Part shown: positions 34,922 through 42,925 of the stretch, one piece after another
Layout of the letters: every line of letters starts with the position of its first letter
Numbering within the stretch: the stretch's first letter is position 1
Assembly (NCBI RefSeq): GCF_003121705.1
Contig: NZ_PYHR01000002.1
Location: 1,922,001-1,986,000 of the forward strand
Source of the DNA: Serinibacter arcticus
Lineage (GTDB): Bacteria; Actinomycetota; Actinomycetes; Actinomycetales; Beutenbergiaceae
Reading direction: 5' to 3'
DNA: 64,000 nucleotides
The notes under the pieces: model-generated
Told to the model about the DNA's origin: nothing
The model's input: the letters and a program-made list of their open reading frames with translations, nothing else
The model's database searches: none
Position numbers and translations under genes: made by a program

Positions 34922-36508
34922 ATGACCGACACCGCCGTCGACACGCCGGCCCGGAAGAGGAGGCGCATGCCGAATCTTCCCGGCTTCGCCCAGCTCCAGC
35001 GCCTCGGCAAGAGCCTCATGCTCCCGATCGCGGTCCTGCCCGCGGCGGGCATCCTGCTGCGCCTCGGCCAGGAGGACCTGCTCGGCAAGATCGACACCCC
35101 GGTCATCGGCCCGTTCTTCGACGCGATGAGCGCCGCCGGGGACGCCCTGTTCGCGAACCTCCCCCTGCTGTTCGCGGTCGGCGTCGCCATCGGCTTCGCG
35201 AAGAAGGCCGACGGCTCGACGGCGCTGTCCGCCGTCGTCGGCTACCTCGTGATGGAGAAGGTCTTCGCCGCGATGTCCCCCGTGGTGCTGGCCGGGAAGG
35301 TGGACGCCGCGGGCGATCCGCTGACCATCAACTACAGCGTCTTCGCCGGGATCATCATCGGACTGGTCACGGCCTGGCTCTTCGACCGGTACCACACCAT
35401 CCAGCTCCCGACCTATCTCGGGTTCTTCGGCGGCCGGCGCTTCGTCCCCATCGTCGTCTCGCTCGCCGCCCTCGTCATCGCGTTCGGCATGAGCTACCTG
35501 TACCCGCTGTTCAACGCCGGCCTCACCGGCCTCGGATCGTTCATCGCGGGCACCGGCGCGCTCGGTGCGTTCGTCTACGGGTTCGCCAACCGGATGCTCA
35601 TCCCGCTCGGGCTGCACCACATCCTCAACTCCTACGTGTGGTTCCTGCACGGCTCCTACGAGGGCCCGAACGGAGTCGTCACCGGTGAGCTCACCCGCTT
35701 CGCGGCCGGCGACATGACGGCCGGCGCCCTCACGGCCGGCTTCTACCCGGTGCTCATGTTCGGTCTCCCGGCGGCGGCGCTCGCGATCATCCACGTGGCG
35801 CGGCCGAAGCAGAAGAAGGCCGCCATCGGCATCCTCGGCGCGGCGGCGATCACCGCCCTGCTCACCGGTGTCACCGAGCCGCTCGAGTTCGCGTTCATGT
35901 TCCTGGCGTTCCCGCTCTACGTGGTGCACGCGGTCCTCACGGGCCTGTCGCTCGCGATCGCCTACCTCCTCGACGTCCACCTGGGCTTCTCGTTCTCCGC
36001 CGGGTTGATCGACCTGCTGCTCTACGGCACGGCGCCGGCCGCCCAGAACATCCCGATCCTCGTCGTGATGGGCGTGGTCACCGCCGTCGTCTACTACCTC
36101 CTCTTCCGCTGGGTCATCGTGAGGTGGAACCTCCGTACCCCGGGCCGCGAGGACGAGGCGGAGGCCGCCGCCGAGAAGGCGGCGAACGAGGGCGACGGCG
36201 CCCCGAGCCCGACCGCGACGACCGCGACTCTCGGACGTGTCGACGAGCTGGTGGACGAGCCAGGTTCGTCGGTCCCGGACTCCCGCGCCGAGCAGCTGAT
36301 CGCGGCGTTCGGCGGTCGCGAGAACCTGGTCAACGTGGACGCGTGCATCACCCGGCTGCGGATGGAGGTCGCCGACAAGGACCGGGTCGACAAGGCCGCC
36401 CTGAAGAAGCTCGGCGCGGCCGGCGTCATCGAGGTCGGCAACAACGTCCAGGCCGTCTTCGGGGTGCAGGCCGAGGCCCTGAAGAACGAGATCACGGACG
36501 CGCTCTAG
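34922..36508 (+). CDS. nagE: PTS N-acetylglucosamine EIICB transporter
   Basis: A 528-residue membrane transporter that imports and phosphorylates N-acetylglucosamine. Residues about 20-405 are the EIIC domain with about ten helices (LGKSLMLPIAVLPAAGILLRLGQ, and the conserved GVTEPLEFAFMFLAF substrate motif). After a charged Ala/Glu linker, residues about 450-528 are EIIB with the phospho-cysteine in NVDACITRLRMEV. AAGGAG precedes the ATG. The nagB/nagA neighbours support GlcNAc rather than glucose. A 191-base gap with three hairpins separates it from nagB. Confidence 0.92.
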   Translation: MTDTAVDTPARKRRRMPNLPGFAQLQRLGKSLMLPIAVLPAAGILLRLGQEDLLGKIDTPVIGPFFDAMSAAGDALFANLPLLFAVGVAIGFAKKADGSTALSAVVGYLVMEKVFAAMSPVVLAGKVDAAGDPLTINYSVFAGIIIGLVTAWLFDRYHTIQLPTYLGFFGGRRFVPIVVSLAALVIAFGMSYLYPLFNAGLTGLGSFIAGTGALGAFVYGFANRMLIPLGLHHILNSYVWFLHGSYEGPNGVVTGELTRFAAGDMTAGALTAGFYPVLMFGLPAAALAIIHVARPKQKKAAIGILGAAAITALLTGVTEPLEFAFMFLAFPLYVVHAVLTGLSLAIAYLLDVHLGFSFSAGLIDLLLYGTAPAAQNIPILVVMGVVTAVVYYLLFRWVIVRWNLRTPGREDEAEAAAEKAANEGDGAPSPTATTATLGRVDELVDEPGSSVPDSRAEQLIAAFGGRENLVNVDACITRLRMEVADKDRVDKAALKKLGAAGVIEVGNNVQAVFGVQAEALKNEITDAL

Positions 36509-36522
36509 CGTCCCCGCGAACC

Positions 36523-36633
36523 CCACCGGGCCACGTCCCCCCGCCGGCCCGGTGGATCGGGTCCCGCCTCCCCGTCCCCCACGGACGGCGGGACCCCGGG
36601 CCTCCGGTCGGCACCATCGTCGCTGCCGACCGG
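36523..36633 (+). repeat. Three consecutive 10-bp stem-loops between nagE and nagB
   Basis: Each stem is a perfect 10-bp match: CCACCGGGCC/GGCCCGGTGG (36523-36532 with 36546-36555, loop 13); GGGTCCCGCC/GGCGGGACCC (36559-36568 with 36587-36596, loop 18); CCGGTCGGCA/TGCCGACCGG (36604-36613 with 36624-36633, loop 10). The stems differ in sequence. They may stop or slow transcription, or shield mRNA ends, so that transporter and enzymes are made in different amounts. Confidence 0.75.
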
Positions 36634-36699
36634 AACGCTCACACCGCACCACCCGCAGCACCACCCCCCGTCGCCCAGCCCCACCCCCGGAGGAGCCTC

Positions 36700-37485
36700 A
36701 TGGAGGTCATCGTCGTCGAGCGGCGGCAGGACGCCGCCGCCCTGGTCGCGGACGCGTACACGGCCCTGCTCACCCGCACGCCCACCGCCGTCCTCGGGCT
36801 GGCGACCGGCTCGACCCCGCTGCCCGTCTACGACGAGCTGGTCCGACGTCACGACGCCGGGGACCTCTCCTTCGCGCGTGCCCGGGCCTTCCTGCTCGAC
36901 GAGTACGTCGGGCTCCCCGCCGACCATCCCGAGCGCTACCGCGCCGTCATCGAGCGCGACTTCACGGGTCGGGTCGACCTCGACCCCGCCGCCGTCGTCG
37001 GCCCCGACGGGCTCGCGCAGGACCTCGACGCCGCGGGCCGCGACTACGACGAGGCGATCCGTGCGGCGGGCGGGATCGATCTGCAGATCCTCGGGATCGG
37101 CAGCGACGGTCACCTCGCGTTCAACATGCCGATGTCGAGCCTCGCGAGCCGGACCCGGCTGAAGACCCTCACGCCCCGCACCCGCGAGGACAACGCGCGG
37201 TTCTTCGACGGCGACCTCGACCGGGTGCCGACGCACTGCCTCACCCAGGGGCTCGGGACGATCATGGAGAGCCGGCACGCCGTGATGCTCGGCTTCGGTC
37301 GCGCCAAGGCCCAGGCGATCCGCGAGTGCGTCGAGGGCGCGGTGTCCGCGCGCTGGCCCGCCTCGATCCTCCAGCTGCACCCGCACGCCACCGTGGTGGT
37401 CGACGTCGAGGCCGCCTCGCAGCTCGGCTTCACCGACTACTACCGGACGACGTACGCGGGCAAGCCCGCGTGGCAGGGGATCTGA
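36700..37485 (+). CDS. nagB: Glucosamine-6-phosphate deaminase (atypical active site)
   Basis: Converts glucosamine-6-phosphate to fructose-6-phosphate and ammonia. This 261-residue protein aligns along its length with NagB: ATGSTPLPVYDEL, LLDEYVGL (Asp67), GIGSDGHLAFN (Asp136, His138), SSLASRTRLKTLT and LTQGLGTIMESRHAVML. The glutamate in the family motif FNEP (Glu148 in E. coli), which assists the catalytic histidine, is methionine here (Met143, FNMP). The enzyme may be slow or altered. GGAGGAG lies upstream of the ATG; nagA follows after 2 bases. Confidence 0.9.
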   Translation: MEVIVVERRQDAAALVADAYTALLTRTPTAVLGLATGSTPLPVYDELVRRHDAGDLSFARARAFLLDEYVGLPADHPERYRAVIERDFTGRVDLDPAAVVGPDGLAQDLDAAGRDYDEAIRAAGGIDLQILGIGSDGHLAFNMPMSSLASRTRLKTLTPRTREDNARFFDGDLDRVPTHCLTQGLGTIMESRHAVMLGFGRAKAQAIRECVEGAVSARWPASILQLHPHATVVVDVEAASQLGFTDYYRTTYAGKPAWQGI

Positions 37486-37487
37486 GC

Positions 37488-38648
37488 ATGCTGGTGCGAG
37501 CCGAGCGCGCGCTCGTGGACGGCGCCCTGGTGGGCCCCGTCCTGCTGGAGGTCGACGGCGGTCGGATCCGCGCCGTCGTCGTCGACCCCGAGCGGGTGGC
37601 CACCGCGACGCCCGACGTCGACCTCGCCGGCGGGACCCTCACGCCCGGGCTGCTCGACCTGCAGGTCAACGGCTCCTTCGGTGCCGACTTCGCCGACGCC
37701 ACCCCGCAGGAGTGGGCCGCGGCGCTGGACGGGCTCGCCTCGCGGGGGATCACGGGGATCGAGCCGACGATCATCACGGCGCCGATCGCGGACCTGCACG
37801 GCGCCTTCGACCGCACGCTGGCCGCCCGGCGGCGCCACGAGCAGGACACCGTCACGCGCATCCTGGGCGCCCACCTCGAGGGTCCGTTCCTCTCGCCCGA
37901 GCGCAAGGGCGCCCACCGCGCCGACTGGATGCTCGACCCCTCGCGCGAGCACCTCGACGCGCTGCTCGCCAACCCCGCCACCCGCGAGGTCCTGCTGACG
38001 GTGACCCTCGCCCCCGAGCTCCCCGGCGCCCTCGCGGCGATCGAGCGGCTGGCGGGCGACGGCGTCGTCGTCTCGGTCGGCCACTCCGACGCCACGGCGG
38101 CCCAGGTCCACGCGGCCGCCGACGCCGGCGCCACGATGGTCACGCACCTGTTCAACGCGCAGCGGCCGCTGAACCACCGCGAGCCCGGCGTCGTCGGTGC
38201 CGCGCTCGCGGACGAGCGGCTGTTCGTCGGCACGATCGCCGACGCCCAGCACGTCGACGCGAGCGTCGTCGGGATCGTGGCCGGCGCCGCCCGCGGCCGG
38301 ATGGTCGCCGTCACGGACGCGATCGTGACGGCGGGGCTGCCGAACCACACCTGGCTCACGTTCGGCGGCGACGAGGTCGCCAACGACGCCACCGGCCTCG
38401 GCCGCCGGCGCGACGGCACGATCGCCGGGGCCGGGATCGTGCTCGACGAGGGGGTGCGGCGCCTCGTCGCGGCGGGGCTCGATCCGGCCGTCGTGCTCAC
38501 CGCGTGCACCGAGGTGCCGGCGCGATCGATCCGTCGCGACGACGTCGGCCGCCTCGCCGTCGGGACCCTCGCCGACCTGGTCTGGTGGGATGCGGCGTGG
38601 CACCCGGAGCGGGTCTGGATCGGCGGCGTCGAGCGCGACACCGCCTGA
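37488..38648 (+). CDS. nagA: N-acetylglucosamine-6-phosphate deacetylase
   Basis: Metal-dependent amidohydrolase, 386 residues, that removes acetate from GlcNAc-6-phosphate. Visible: N-terminal beta domain and LTPGLLDLQVNGSFGADF, metal-binding Glu in GAHLEGPFLSPERKGAH, His in VSVGHSDATAAQ and THLFNAQRPLNHREPG, catalytic Asp in AVTDAIVTAGL. It starts 2 bases after the nagB stop, so it is probably translated by re-initiation. With nagB it feeds amino sugar into glycolysis. Confidence 0.95.
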   Translation: MLVRAERALVDGALVGPVLLEVDGGRIRAVVVDPERVATATPDVDLAGGTLTPGLLDLQVNGSFGADFADATPQEWAAALDGLASRGITGIEPTIITAPIADLHGAFDRTLAARRRHEQDTVTRILGAHLEGPFLSPERKGAHRADWMLDPSREHLDALLANPATREVLLTVTLAPELPGALAAIERLAGDGVVVSVGHSDATAAQVHAAADAGATMVTHLFNAQRPLNHREPGVVGAALADERLFVGTIADAQHVDASVVGIVAGAARGRMVAVTDAIVTAGLPNHTWLTFGGDEVANDATGLGRRRDGTIAGAGIVLDEGVRRLVAAGLDPAVVLTACTEVPARSIRRDDVGRLAVGTLADLVWWDAAWHPERVWIGGVERDTA

Positions 38649-38662
38649 CCCTCGGAAGCCGA

Positions 38663-38694
38663 AGGTAGGGCAGCCTTACCTCTCCCCCTACGAT
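38663..38694 (+). promoter_or_regulatory. Promoter of the SIP gene with DtxR/IdeR-like iron box
   Basis: AGGTA at 38663-38667 and TACCT at 38677-38681 form an inverted repeat with inner GG/CC pairing, like actinobacterial iron boxes (consensus around TTAGGTTAGGCTAACCTAA). It sits just upstream of TACGAT (38689-38694), the -10 that ends 6 bases before the ATG. Iron-loaded DtxR/IdeR would block this promoter. Confidence 0.6.
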
Positions 38695-38700
38695 GAGCGC

Positions 38701-39579
38701 ATGGCCCGCTACTCGCGTCTCGTGAAGCCCGCGAACCCCCAGCTCCTCCACCTCACCGTGCTGCGCACCCAGCGGCTCTCCCCGCACTGGATGCGCATCA
38801 CCCTCGGCGGCGGCGAGATCGAGAAGTTCGAGCCGATGGGCTACGACCAGTGGTTCCGACTCTTCCTCCCGCTCGGCGGCGAGGAGGGCCTCGACCGCCT
38901 CCCCGCCAAGGCCAACCGGATGGTCGGCTACCTGCGCTACCTGCGGATCCCGGACGGCGTCCGGCCGGTGATGCGGAACTACACGGTCCGCGCGCACCGG
39001 GCCGCCACACCCTCGAGCGGTGCCGAGATCGACGTCGACCTCGTCCTGCACGGCACTCCCGAGGACGGGACCGCCGGCCCGGCGTCACGCTGGGCGCAGA
39101 CCTGCCTCCCGGGCGAGAGCGTGGTCATCATCGACGAGGGCCTCGCGTTCAACCCGGAGCACGGCGTCGACCATGTGCTGCTCGTCGCCGACGAGACGGG
39201 CCTCCCCGCCGTCGCCGGCATCCTGGCCAGCCTCCCGCCGTCGGCCACCGGCCTCGCGATCGTCGAGGCCCCGAGCGCCGAGGACGTGCTCGAGTCCGAC
39301 CTCCCCCGGCACGACGGCGTCGAGCTGCGCTGGATCGTCCGCGCCCCCGGCGCGAAGCCCGGGACCGAGGCGCTCGACGCCCTCACCGCCCTCCCCGAGG
39401 ACGCCGTCGACCCCGCGCGCGTGCACGCCTGGATCGCCGGCGAGCAGGCGCTCCCCACGGACGCCCGCCGCCACCTCGTCAACGAGAGGGGCGTCGCCAA
39501 GGAGCGCGTGAGCTTCACCGGCTACTGGCGCGTCGGGGCGTCGTCGCCGACGCCGAAGTCCCAGGTCGCGACAGCCTGA
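38701..39579 (+). CDS. Siderophore-interacting protein (ferric-siderophore reductase)
   Basis: A 292-residue flavin reductase of the SIP family. It has an N-terminal ferredoxin-reductase-like FAD domain (LSPHWMRITLGGGEIEKFEPMGYDQWFRLFLP, flavin motif RNYTVRAH), a C-terminal NAD(P)H domain (HVLLVADETGLPAVAGILASLP) and the diagnostic ending SFTGYWRVG. It frees iron from ferric siderophores by reduction in the cytoplasm. The start has TACGAT 6 bases upstream, and a candidate iron box overlaps the promoter. Confidence 0.93.
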   Translation: MARYSRLVKPANPQLLHLTVLRTQRLSPHWMRITLGGGEIEKFEPMGYDQWFRLFLPLGGEEGLDRLPAKANRMVGYLRYLRIPDGVRPVMRNYTVRAHRAATPSSGAEIDVDLVLHGTPEDGTAGPASRWAQTCLPGESVVIIDEGLAFNPEHGVDHVLLVADETGLPAVAGILASLPPSATGLAIVEAPSAEDVLESDLPRHDGVELRWIVRAPGAKPGTEALDALTALPEDAVDPARVHAWIAGEQALPTDARRHLVNERGVAKERVSFTGYWRVGASSPTPKSQVATA

Positions 39580-39712
39580 GCCCCGCCGTCGTCGGCCTCT
39601 CGCACGCTCCGCGAGAAGCTCTCGGCACGACTTTCGATCGCGCGCGTCAGATTTCGGGTCCTCGCACGTCTAGTAGAGGACCGATCAATCCCAGACGCCC
39701 AGGAGCGCCGAC

Positions 39713-39865
39713 GTGGTACCCGCGCACGAGCCCGACCCCCGCACCTCCCGCCGACCCGAGGAGCCCCCCGCGATGATCATCTCGGAGCAGGACTGGCGCA
39801 CCTGGCCCGACGACCCGGACTGGAAGGACGAGCTCCTCAGCTCCGGCCGGATCAAGATCATCTGA
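39713..39865 (+). CDS. Candidate small protein, 50 residues, unknown function
   Basis: GTG 39713 follows AGGAG by 8 bases and opens a 50-residue frame; an internal ATG at 39773, with its own GAGGAG, would give 30 residues. The C-terminal part (DWRTWPDDPDWKDELLSSGRIKII) is acidic with three tryptophans. Two start codons in one frame, each with a ribosome-binding site, argue that it is real. The rest of the 324-base gap (39580-39712) shows only a slightly AT-richer stretch. I do not recognise it; conservation is untested. Confidence 0.5.
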   Translation: MVPAHEPDPRTSRRPEEPPAMIISEQDWRTWPDDPDWKDELLSSGRIKII

Positions 39866-39903
39866 CCCGGAATGCGCTGGACCCTCCTGACACACTCGGC
39901 CCC

Positions 39904-40422
39904 ATGACCGATTCCCCGGCCCGCGAGGGCCTCATCACCGGGACCGGGCGCTGGACGGCCCACCGCGACGCCTGCGTTCCTGACGACGTCGCCCGCATCC
40001 TCGCCACCCTGCCCGAGTGGTTCGGGATCCCGAGCGCGACCGCCGAGTACGTCGAGGCCGCCGCGACGTCCGAGACCTGGACGGTCCGCGGCACCGACGA
40101 CCGCGTCGTCGGTGTCCTGCTCGTCGAACGCCACTTCCCGCACGTGGCGGAGATCCACCTGATGGCCGTGGATCGGGACCACCGGGGCACCGGCGTCGGC
40201 CGTGCTCTCGTGGATGCGCTCGAGCGCGCGGCCCACGCCGACGGCGTGGCCCTGCTCGAGGTCAAGACGCTCGGCGCCTCCCACCCCGACCCGGGGTACG
40301 CGCGGACCCGCGTCTTCTACGAGCGCTCCGGCTTCCTCCCGCTGGAGACCGTCGATCTCTGGGGGCCCGGAACGCCGTGCCTGATCATGGTCAAGCCGCT
40401 CCGGACGGCGGTCGAGGTATGA
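39904..40422 (+). CDS. GNAT-family N-acetyltransferase
   Basis: A 172-residue GNAT enzyme. The acetyl-CoA loop is in LMAVDRDHRGTGVGRALVDAL, and the C-terminal core reads VFYERSGFLPLETVDLWGPGTPCLIMVKPL. Acceptor unknown. There is no Shine-Dalgarno before the ATG; CACACT ends 7 bases upstream, a weak -10 of the leaderless kind. Its stop overlaps the start of the DinB-family gene (ATGA). Confidence 0.88.
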   Translation: MTDSPAREGLITGTGRWTAHRDACVPDDVARILATLPEWFGIPSATAEYVEAAATSETWTVRGTDDRVVGVLLVERHFPHVAEIHLMAVDRDHRGTGVGRALVDALERAAHADGVALLEVKTLGASHPDPGYARTRVFYERSGFLPLETVDLWGPGTPCLIMVKPLRTAVEV

Positions 40423-40964
40423 GCGGCGTCGTGATCGACGAGCAGGGTCGGCCCGAGCCGCCGCTGTGCGCGGGCGAGGCCGAGACGTTGCTCGGTTTCC
40501 TCGATTTCCACCGGGCGACGCTCGCCTGGAAGACCTCGGGCCTCGACGCGGCCGGGCTGGCCGCGACCACCGCGGCCTCCACGCTCACTCTCGGCGGCCT
40601 CCTCAAGCACCTGACGTTCGTCGAGGACTTCTGGTTCGGCGTGCGCCTGGCCGGTCGCGAACCCGCGGACCCGTGGCGGACCGCCCCGTGGGACGCGGAC
40701 CCGGACTGGGACCTGAGCTCCGCCGTCGACGACTCCCCCGAGCAGCTGCGCGAGCTCTGGGACGACGCCGTGGCCCGGTCCCGGGAGATCACGGCGGCGA
40801 CGCTCGCCGACACCGGCCTCGACACCGTGGAGCGGGGCTCCTACCGCGACGGCTCGCGAGTCAACCTCCGGTGGATCCTCGTGCACCTGGTCGAGGAGTA
40901 CAGCAGGCACAACGGTCACGCCGACCTGCTGCGCGAGGCGGTGGACGGCCTCCGCGGCGAGTGA
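40419..40964 (+). CDS. DinB/DUF664 family protein
   Basis: A 181-residue four-helix-bundle protein of the DinB/DUF664 superfamily. The metal-binding histidines are visible in LLKHLTFVEDFWF and in the C-terminal WILVHLVEEYSRHNGHADLLRE. In actinobacteria such proteins often act as mycothiol-dependent S-transferases; the substrate here is unknown. Translation is coupled to the acetyltransferase through ATGA. Confidence 0.87.
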   Translation: MSGVVIDEQGRPEPPLCAGEAETLLGFLDFHRATLAWKTSGLDAAGLAATTAASTLTLGGLLKHLTFVEDFWFGVRLAGREPADPWRTAPWDADPDWDLSSAVDDSPEQLRELWDDAVARSREITAATLADTGLDTVERGSYRDGSRVNLRWILVHLVEEYSRHNGHADLLREAVDGLRGE

Positions 40965-40985
40965 GGGCGGGTCGCGACGCGAGGC

Positions 40986-41306
40986 TCAGGCCGCGTTGGG
41001 CTCGCTCGCGACCTGCACGTCGATCTTGAAGTTGGTGCCGTCGACCTCGGACAGCGTCACCGTGGTGTCGAACTGGGACATCGTCTCCGGGTCGGTCAGC
41101 AGGCAGTCCACGACGGTGCCGTCGACGAGGTCGACGTTCTCCTCGCCGCAGTCGATATCGGGTCGCGAGCCGATCTGGGCCTCGAGCGCGCCCTCGGCCT
41201 CCTCGGCGATCTTCTCGGGCGACACCGTGAGGTTGGCCGACGCCGAGCAGGCGGTCAGCAGGAGCGCCGCAACAGCGGCGGCGGAGGCGAGGGCGGTGCG
41301 CTTCAC
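40986..41306 (-). CDS. DUF4333 lipoprotein
   Basis: A 106-residue secreted lipoprotein: signal peptide VKRTALASAAAVAALLLTAC with the lipidated Cys at the end of LLTAC, then a DUF4333 domain with the conserved pair of cysteines (IDCGEENVDLVDGTVVDCLL) likely to form a disulfide, and a beta-strand-rich end. GTG 41306 is preferred: the signal peptide begins there and GAGAGG lies about 7 bases upstream. Function unknown. Convergent with the DinB-family gene. Confidence 0.87.
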   Translation of the reverse strand: MKRTALASAAAVAALLLTACSASANLTVSPEKIAEEAEGALEAQIGSRPDIDCGEENVDLVDGTVVDCLLTDPETMSQFDTTVTLSEVDGTNFKIDVQVASEPNAA

Positions 41307-41461
41307 GAGGAGACCTCTCGATGGGGGATGAACGACTCCTGCCAACCTATCGGCGGGCCGCCGTGCGTGGGGGTTTCGCCCGCTACTCTCGCCGCGACCG
41401 ATGACATCCCGGACCCGCCGCGGTCTGACCCGTGTCCAGCACCCGACGCCAGGAGGACCCC

Positions 41462-42079
41462 ATGGCCACGATCGTCTCCACCCTGTTCATCTCGCTCGAC
41501 GGCGTCGCCGAGATCGACCCGGCGTGGCACTTCCCCTACTTCGACGAGAACATGGGCGCCGCCGTCGGTGCCGACTACGAGAACGTGGACCGGCTCCTGC
41601 TCGGCCGCGTCACCTACGACAGCTTCGCGGGCGCCTGGCCCGACCGCGAGGCCGCGGGCGGTGACGACGCCGGCTTCGCCAAGCAGATCGGCGACCTGTC
41701 CAAGCTCGTCGCGACGCGCGGCTCGGCGGACCTCGGCTGGCGCAACGTCGAGTCCACGGACGACGTCGTCGCCACGGTCCGCGCCCTGCGCGAGGACGCG
41801 AGCGTCGGCAAGGTCCTGATCGCCGGTTCGGTCTCGATCGTCCAGCAGCTGCTCGCCGAGGGTCTGGTCGACGAGCTGAGCCTGCTCGTGCACCCCGTCT
41901 CCGCCGGGAAGGGCACCCAGCTCTTCCCGCGCACGGAGGAGCCGCTGCCGTTGCGCCTCGTGCGTTCGGCGATCTTCCCGACCGGCGTCACCCATCTCGT
42001 CTACGCCCCGGCCGACTTCCCCGGCCCGGCCTCCTACGACGACGCCGTCGCCAACGTGCCGGTCGCCGAGGAGGGCTGA
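41462..42079 (+). CDS. RibD C-terminal/dihydrofolate reductase family protein
   Basis: A 205-residue protein of the RibD_C superfamily (MATIVSTLFISLDGVAEIDPAWHFPYF, VDRLLLGRVTYDSFAGAWP, VGKVLIAGSVSIVQQLLAEGLVDELSLLVHPVSAGKGTQLFP). Such proteins bind NADPH and reduce small heterocycles, but most have no known substrate. AGGAGG lies just before ATG 41462, which rules out the earlier in-frame ATG at 41432. Confidence 0.9.
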   Translation: MATIVSTLFISLDGVAEIDPAWHFPYFDENMGAAVGADYENVDRLLLGRVTYDSFAGAWPDREAAGGDDAGFAKQIGDLSKLVATRGSADLGWRNVESTDDVVATVRALREDASVGKVLIAGSVSIVQQLLAEGLVDELSLLVHPVSAGKGTQLFPRTEEPLPLRLVRSAIFPTGVTHLVYAPADFPGPASYDDAVANVPVAEEG

Positions 42080-42098
42080 ACCGCCCTCTCCGTCGCCC

Positions 42099-42827
42099 TC
42101 AGAGGGTGACGACGTCGCCGCGCACCAGGTCCTCGCGACGCACCGCCGCGAGCAGGAGGCCGACGTTGTCGCCGGGCGACGCCGTCGTCGTCGTCCGCCG
42201 GAACATCTCGATCCCGGTGACGCGGGAGCGTGTGACCGCCTGACCGTGGCGCAGCACGGTCACCTCCTGGCCCACCTGGAGGTGGCCGTGGCTGACCTGT
42301 CCGGTCACGACCGTGCCGCGGCCGGTGATCGAGAAGACGTCCTCGATGGTCATGGCGAAGTCGGTGACGGGGTAGCCGGCGTCGTGCACGACGGCGTCGC
42401 TCACCGCGGAGGTCGGCCCGGCGCTGCCGGCGGCGGAGGGCCCCGCGTGAGCGCCCGTCGGCGGGAGCCCCGCCGCCGCCCGCTCCGCCGCGATCTCGGC
42501 ACGGTCGGTCCGCTGCCGGCGCAGCAGCGCGGTCGTCATCAGCACGCTGGACAGCACGGCGCCCGCGGCGACGATCCAGATGCCGTCCTCGGAGTCGGGC
42601 ATCAGGACGAAACCGATCACGACCGCCACACCCAGGATCACGGCGGTGACGAGCGCCATCCTGGTGAGCAGCCGCGTCATCGCCTGCGCCCGCGCCCGGC
42701 CGCCGGAGAGCTGCGGCCCCTGCGGCAGCGACGCGTCCGACGCCCCGGTGACGTTCATCACCGAGGGCAGGTGCGGGATCGGCGTCTGGTTCGGGATCCG
42801 CGGCTCGCCGTCCGGGTAGAGGCTCAT
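42099..42827 (-). CDS. Membrane protein with a free-standing EF-Tu domain II
   Basis: A 242-residue protein. The cytoplasmic N-terminus (1-50) is followed by two membrane helices (about 57-77 and 83-100), a linker rich in Ala/Gly/Ser (105-150), and a C-terminal beta barrel (155-242) that reads like translation factor EF-Tu domain II: FAMTIEDVFSITGRGTVVTGQV, then VTGIEMFRR and GDNVGLLLAAVRREDLVRGDVV. No GTPase domain is present. In EF-Tu this domain binds the aminoacyl end of tRNA; the role at the membrane is unknown. TAGCGT lies 7 bases before the ATG. Confidence 0.8.
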   Translation of the reverse strand: MSLYPDGEPRIPNQTPIPHLPSVMNVTGASDASLPQGPQLSGGRARAQAMTRLLTRMALVTAVILGVAVVIGFVLMPDSEDGIWIVAAGAVLSSVLMTTALLRRQRTDRAEIAAERAAAGLPPTGAHAGPSAAGSAGPTSAVSDAVVHDAGYPVTDFAMTIEDVFSITGRGTVVTGQVSHGHLQVGQEVTVLRHGQAVTRSRVTGIEMFRRTTTTASPGDNVGLLLAAVRREDLVRGDVVTL

Positions 42828-42925
42828 GGCCGTGACGCTATCGCGCTCGACGACGCGGGCGGCGTTACGATCAGCGACGGTCCGACCGGCGTGCGGCCGG
42901 CCAACGCGCCCCCGGAGATGGACCC

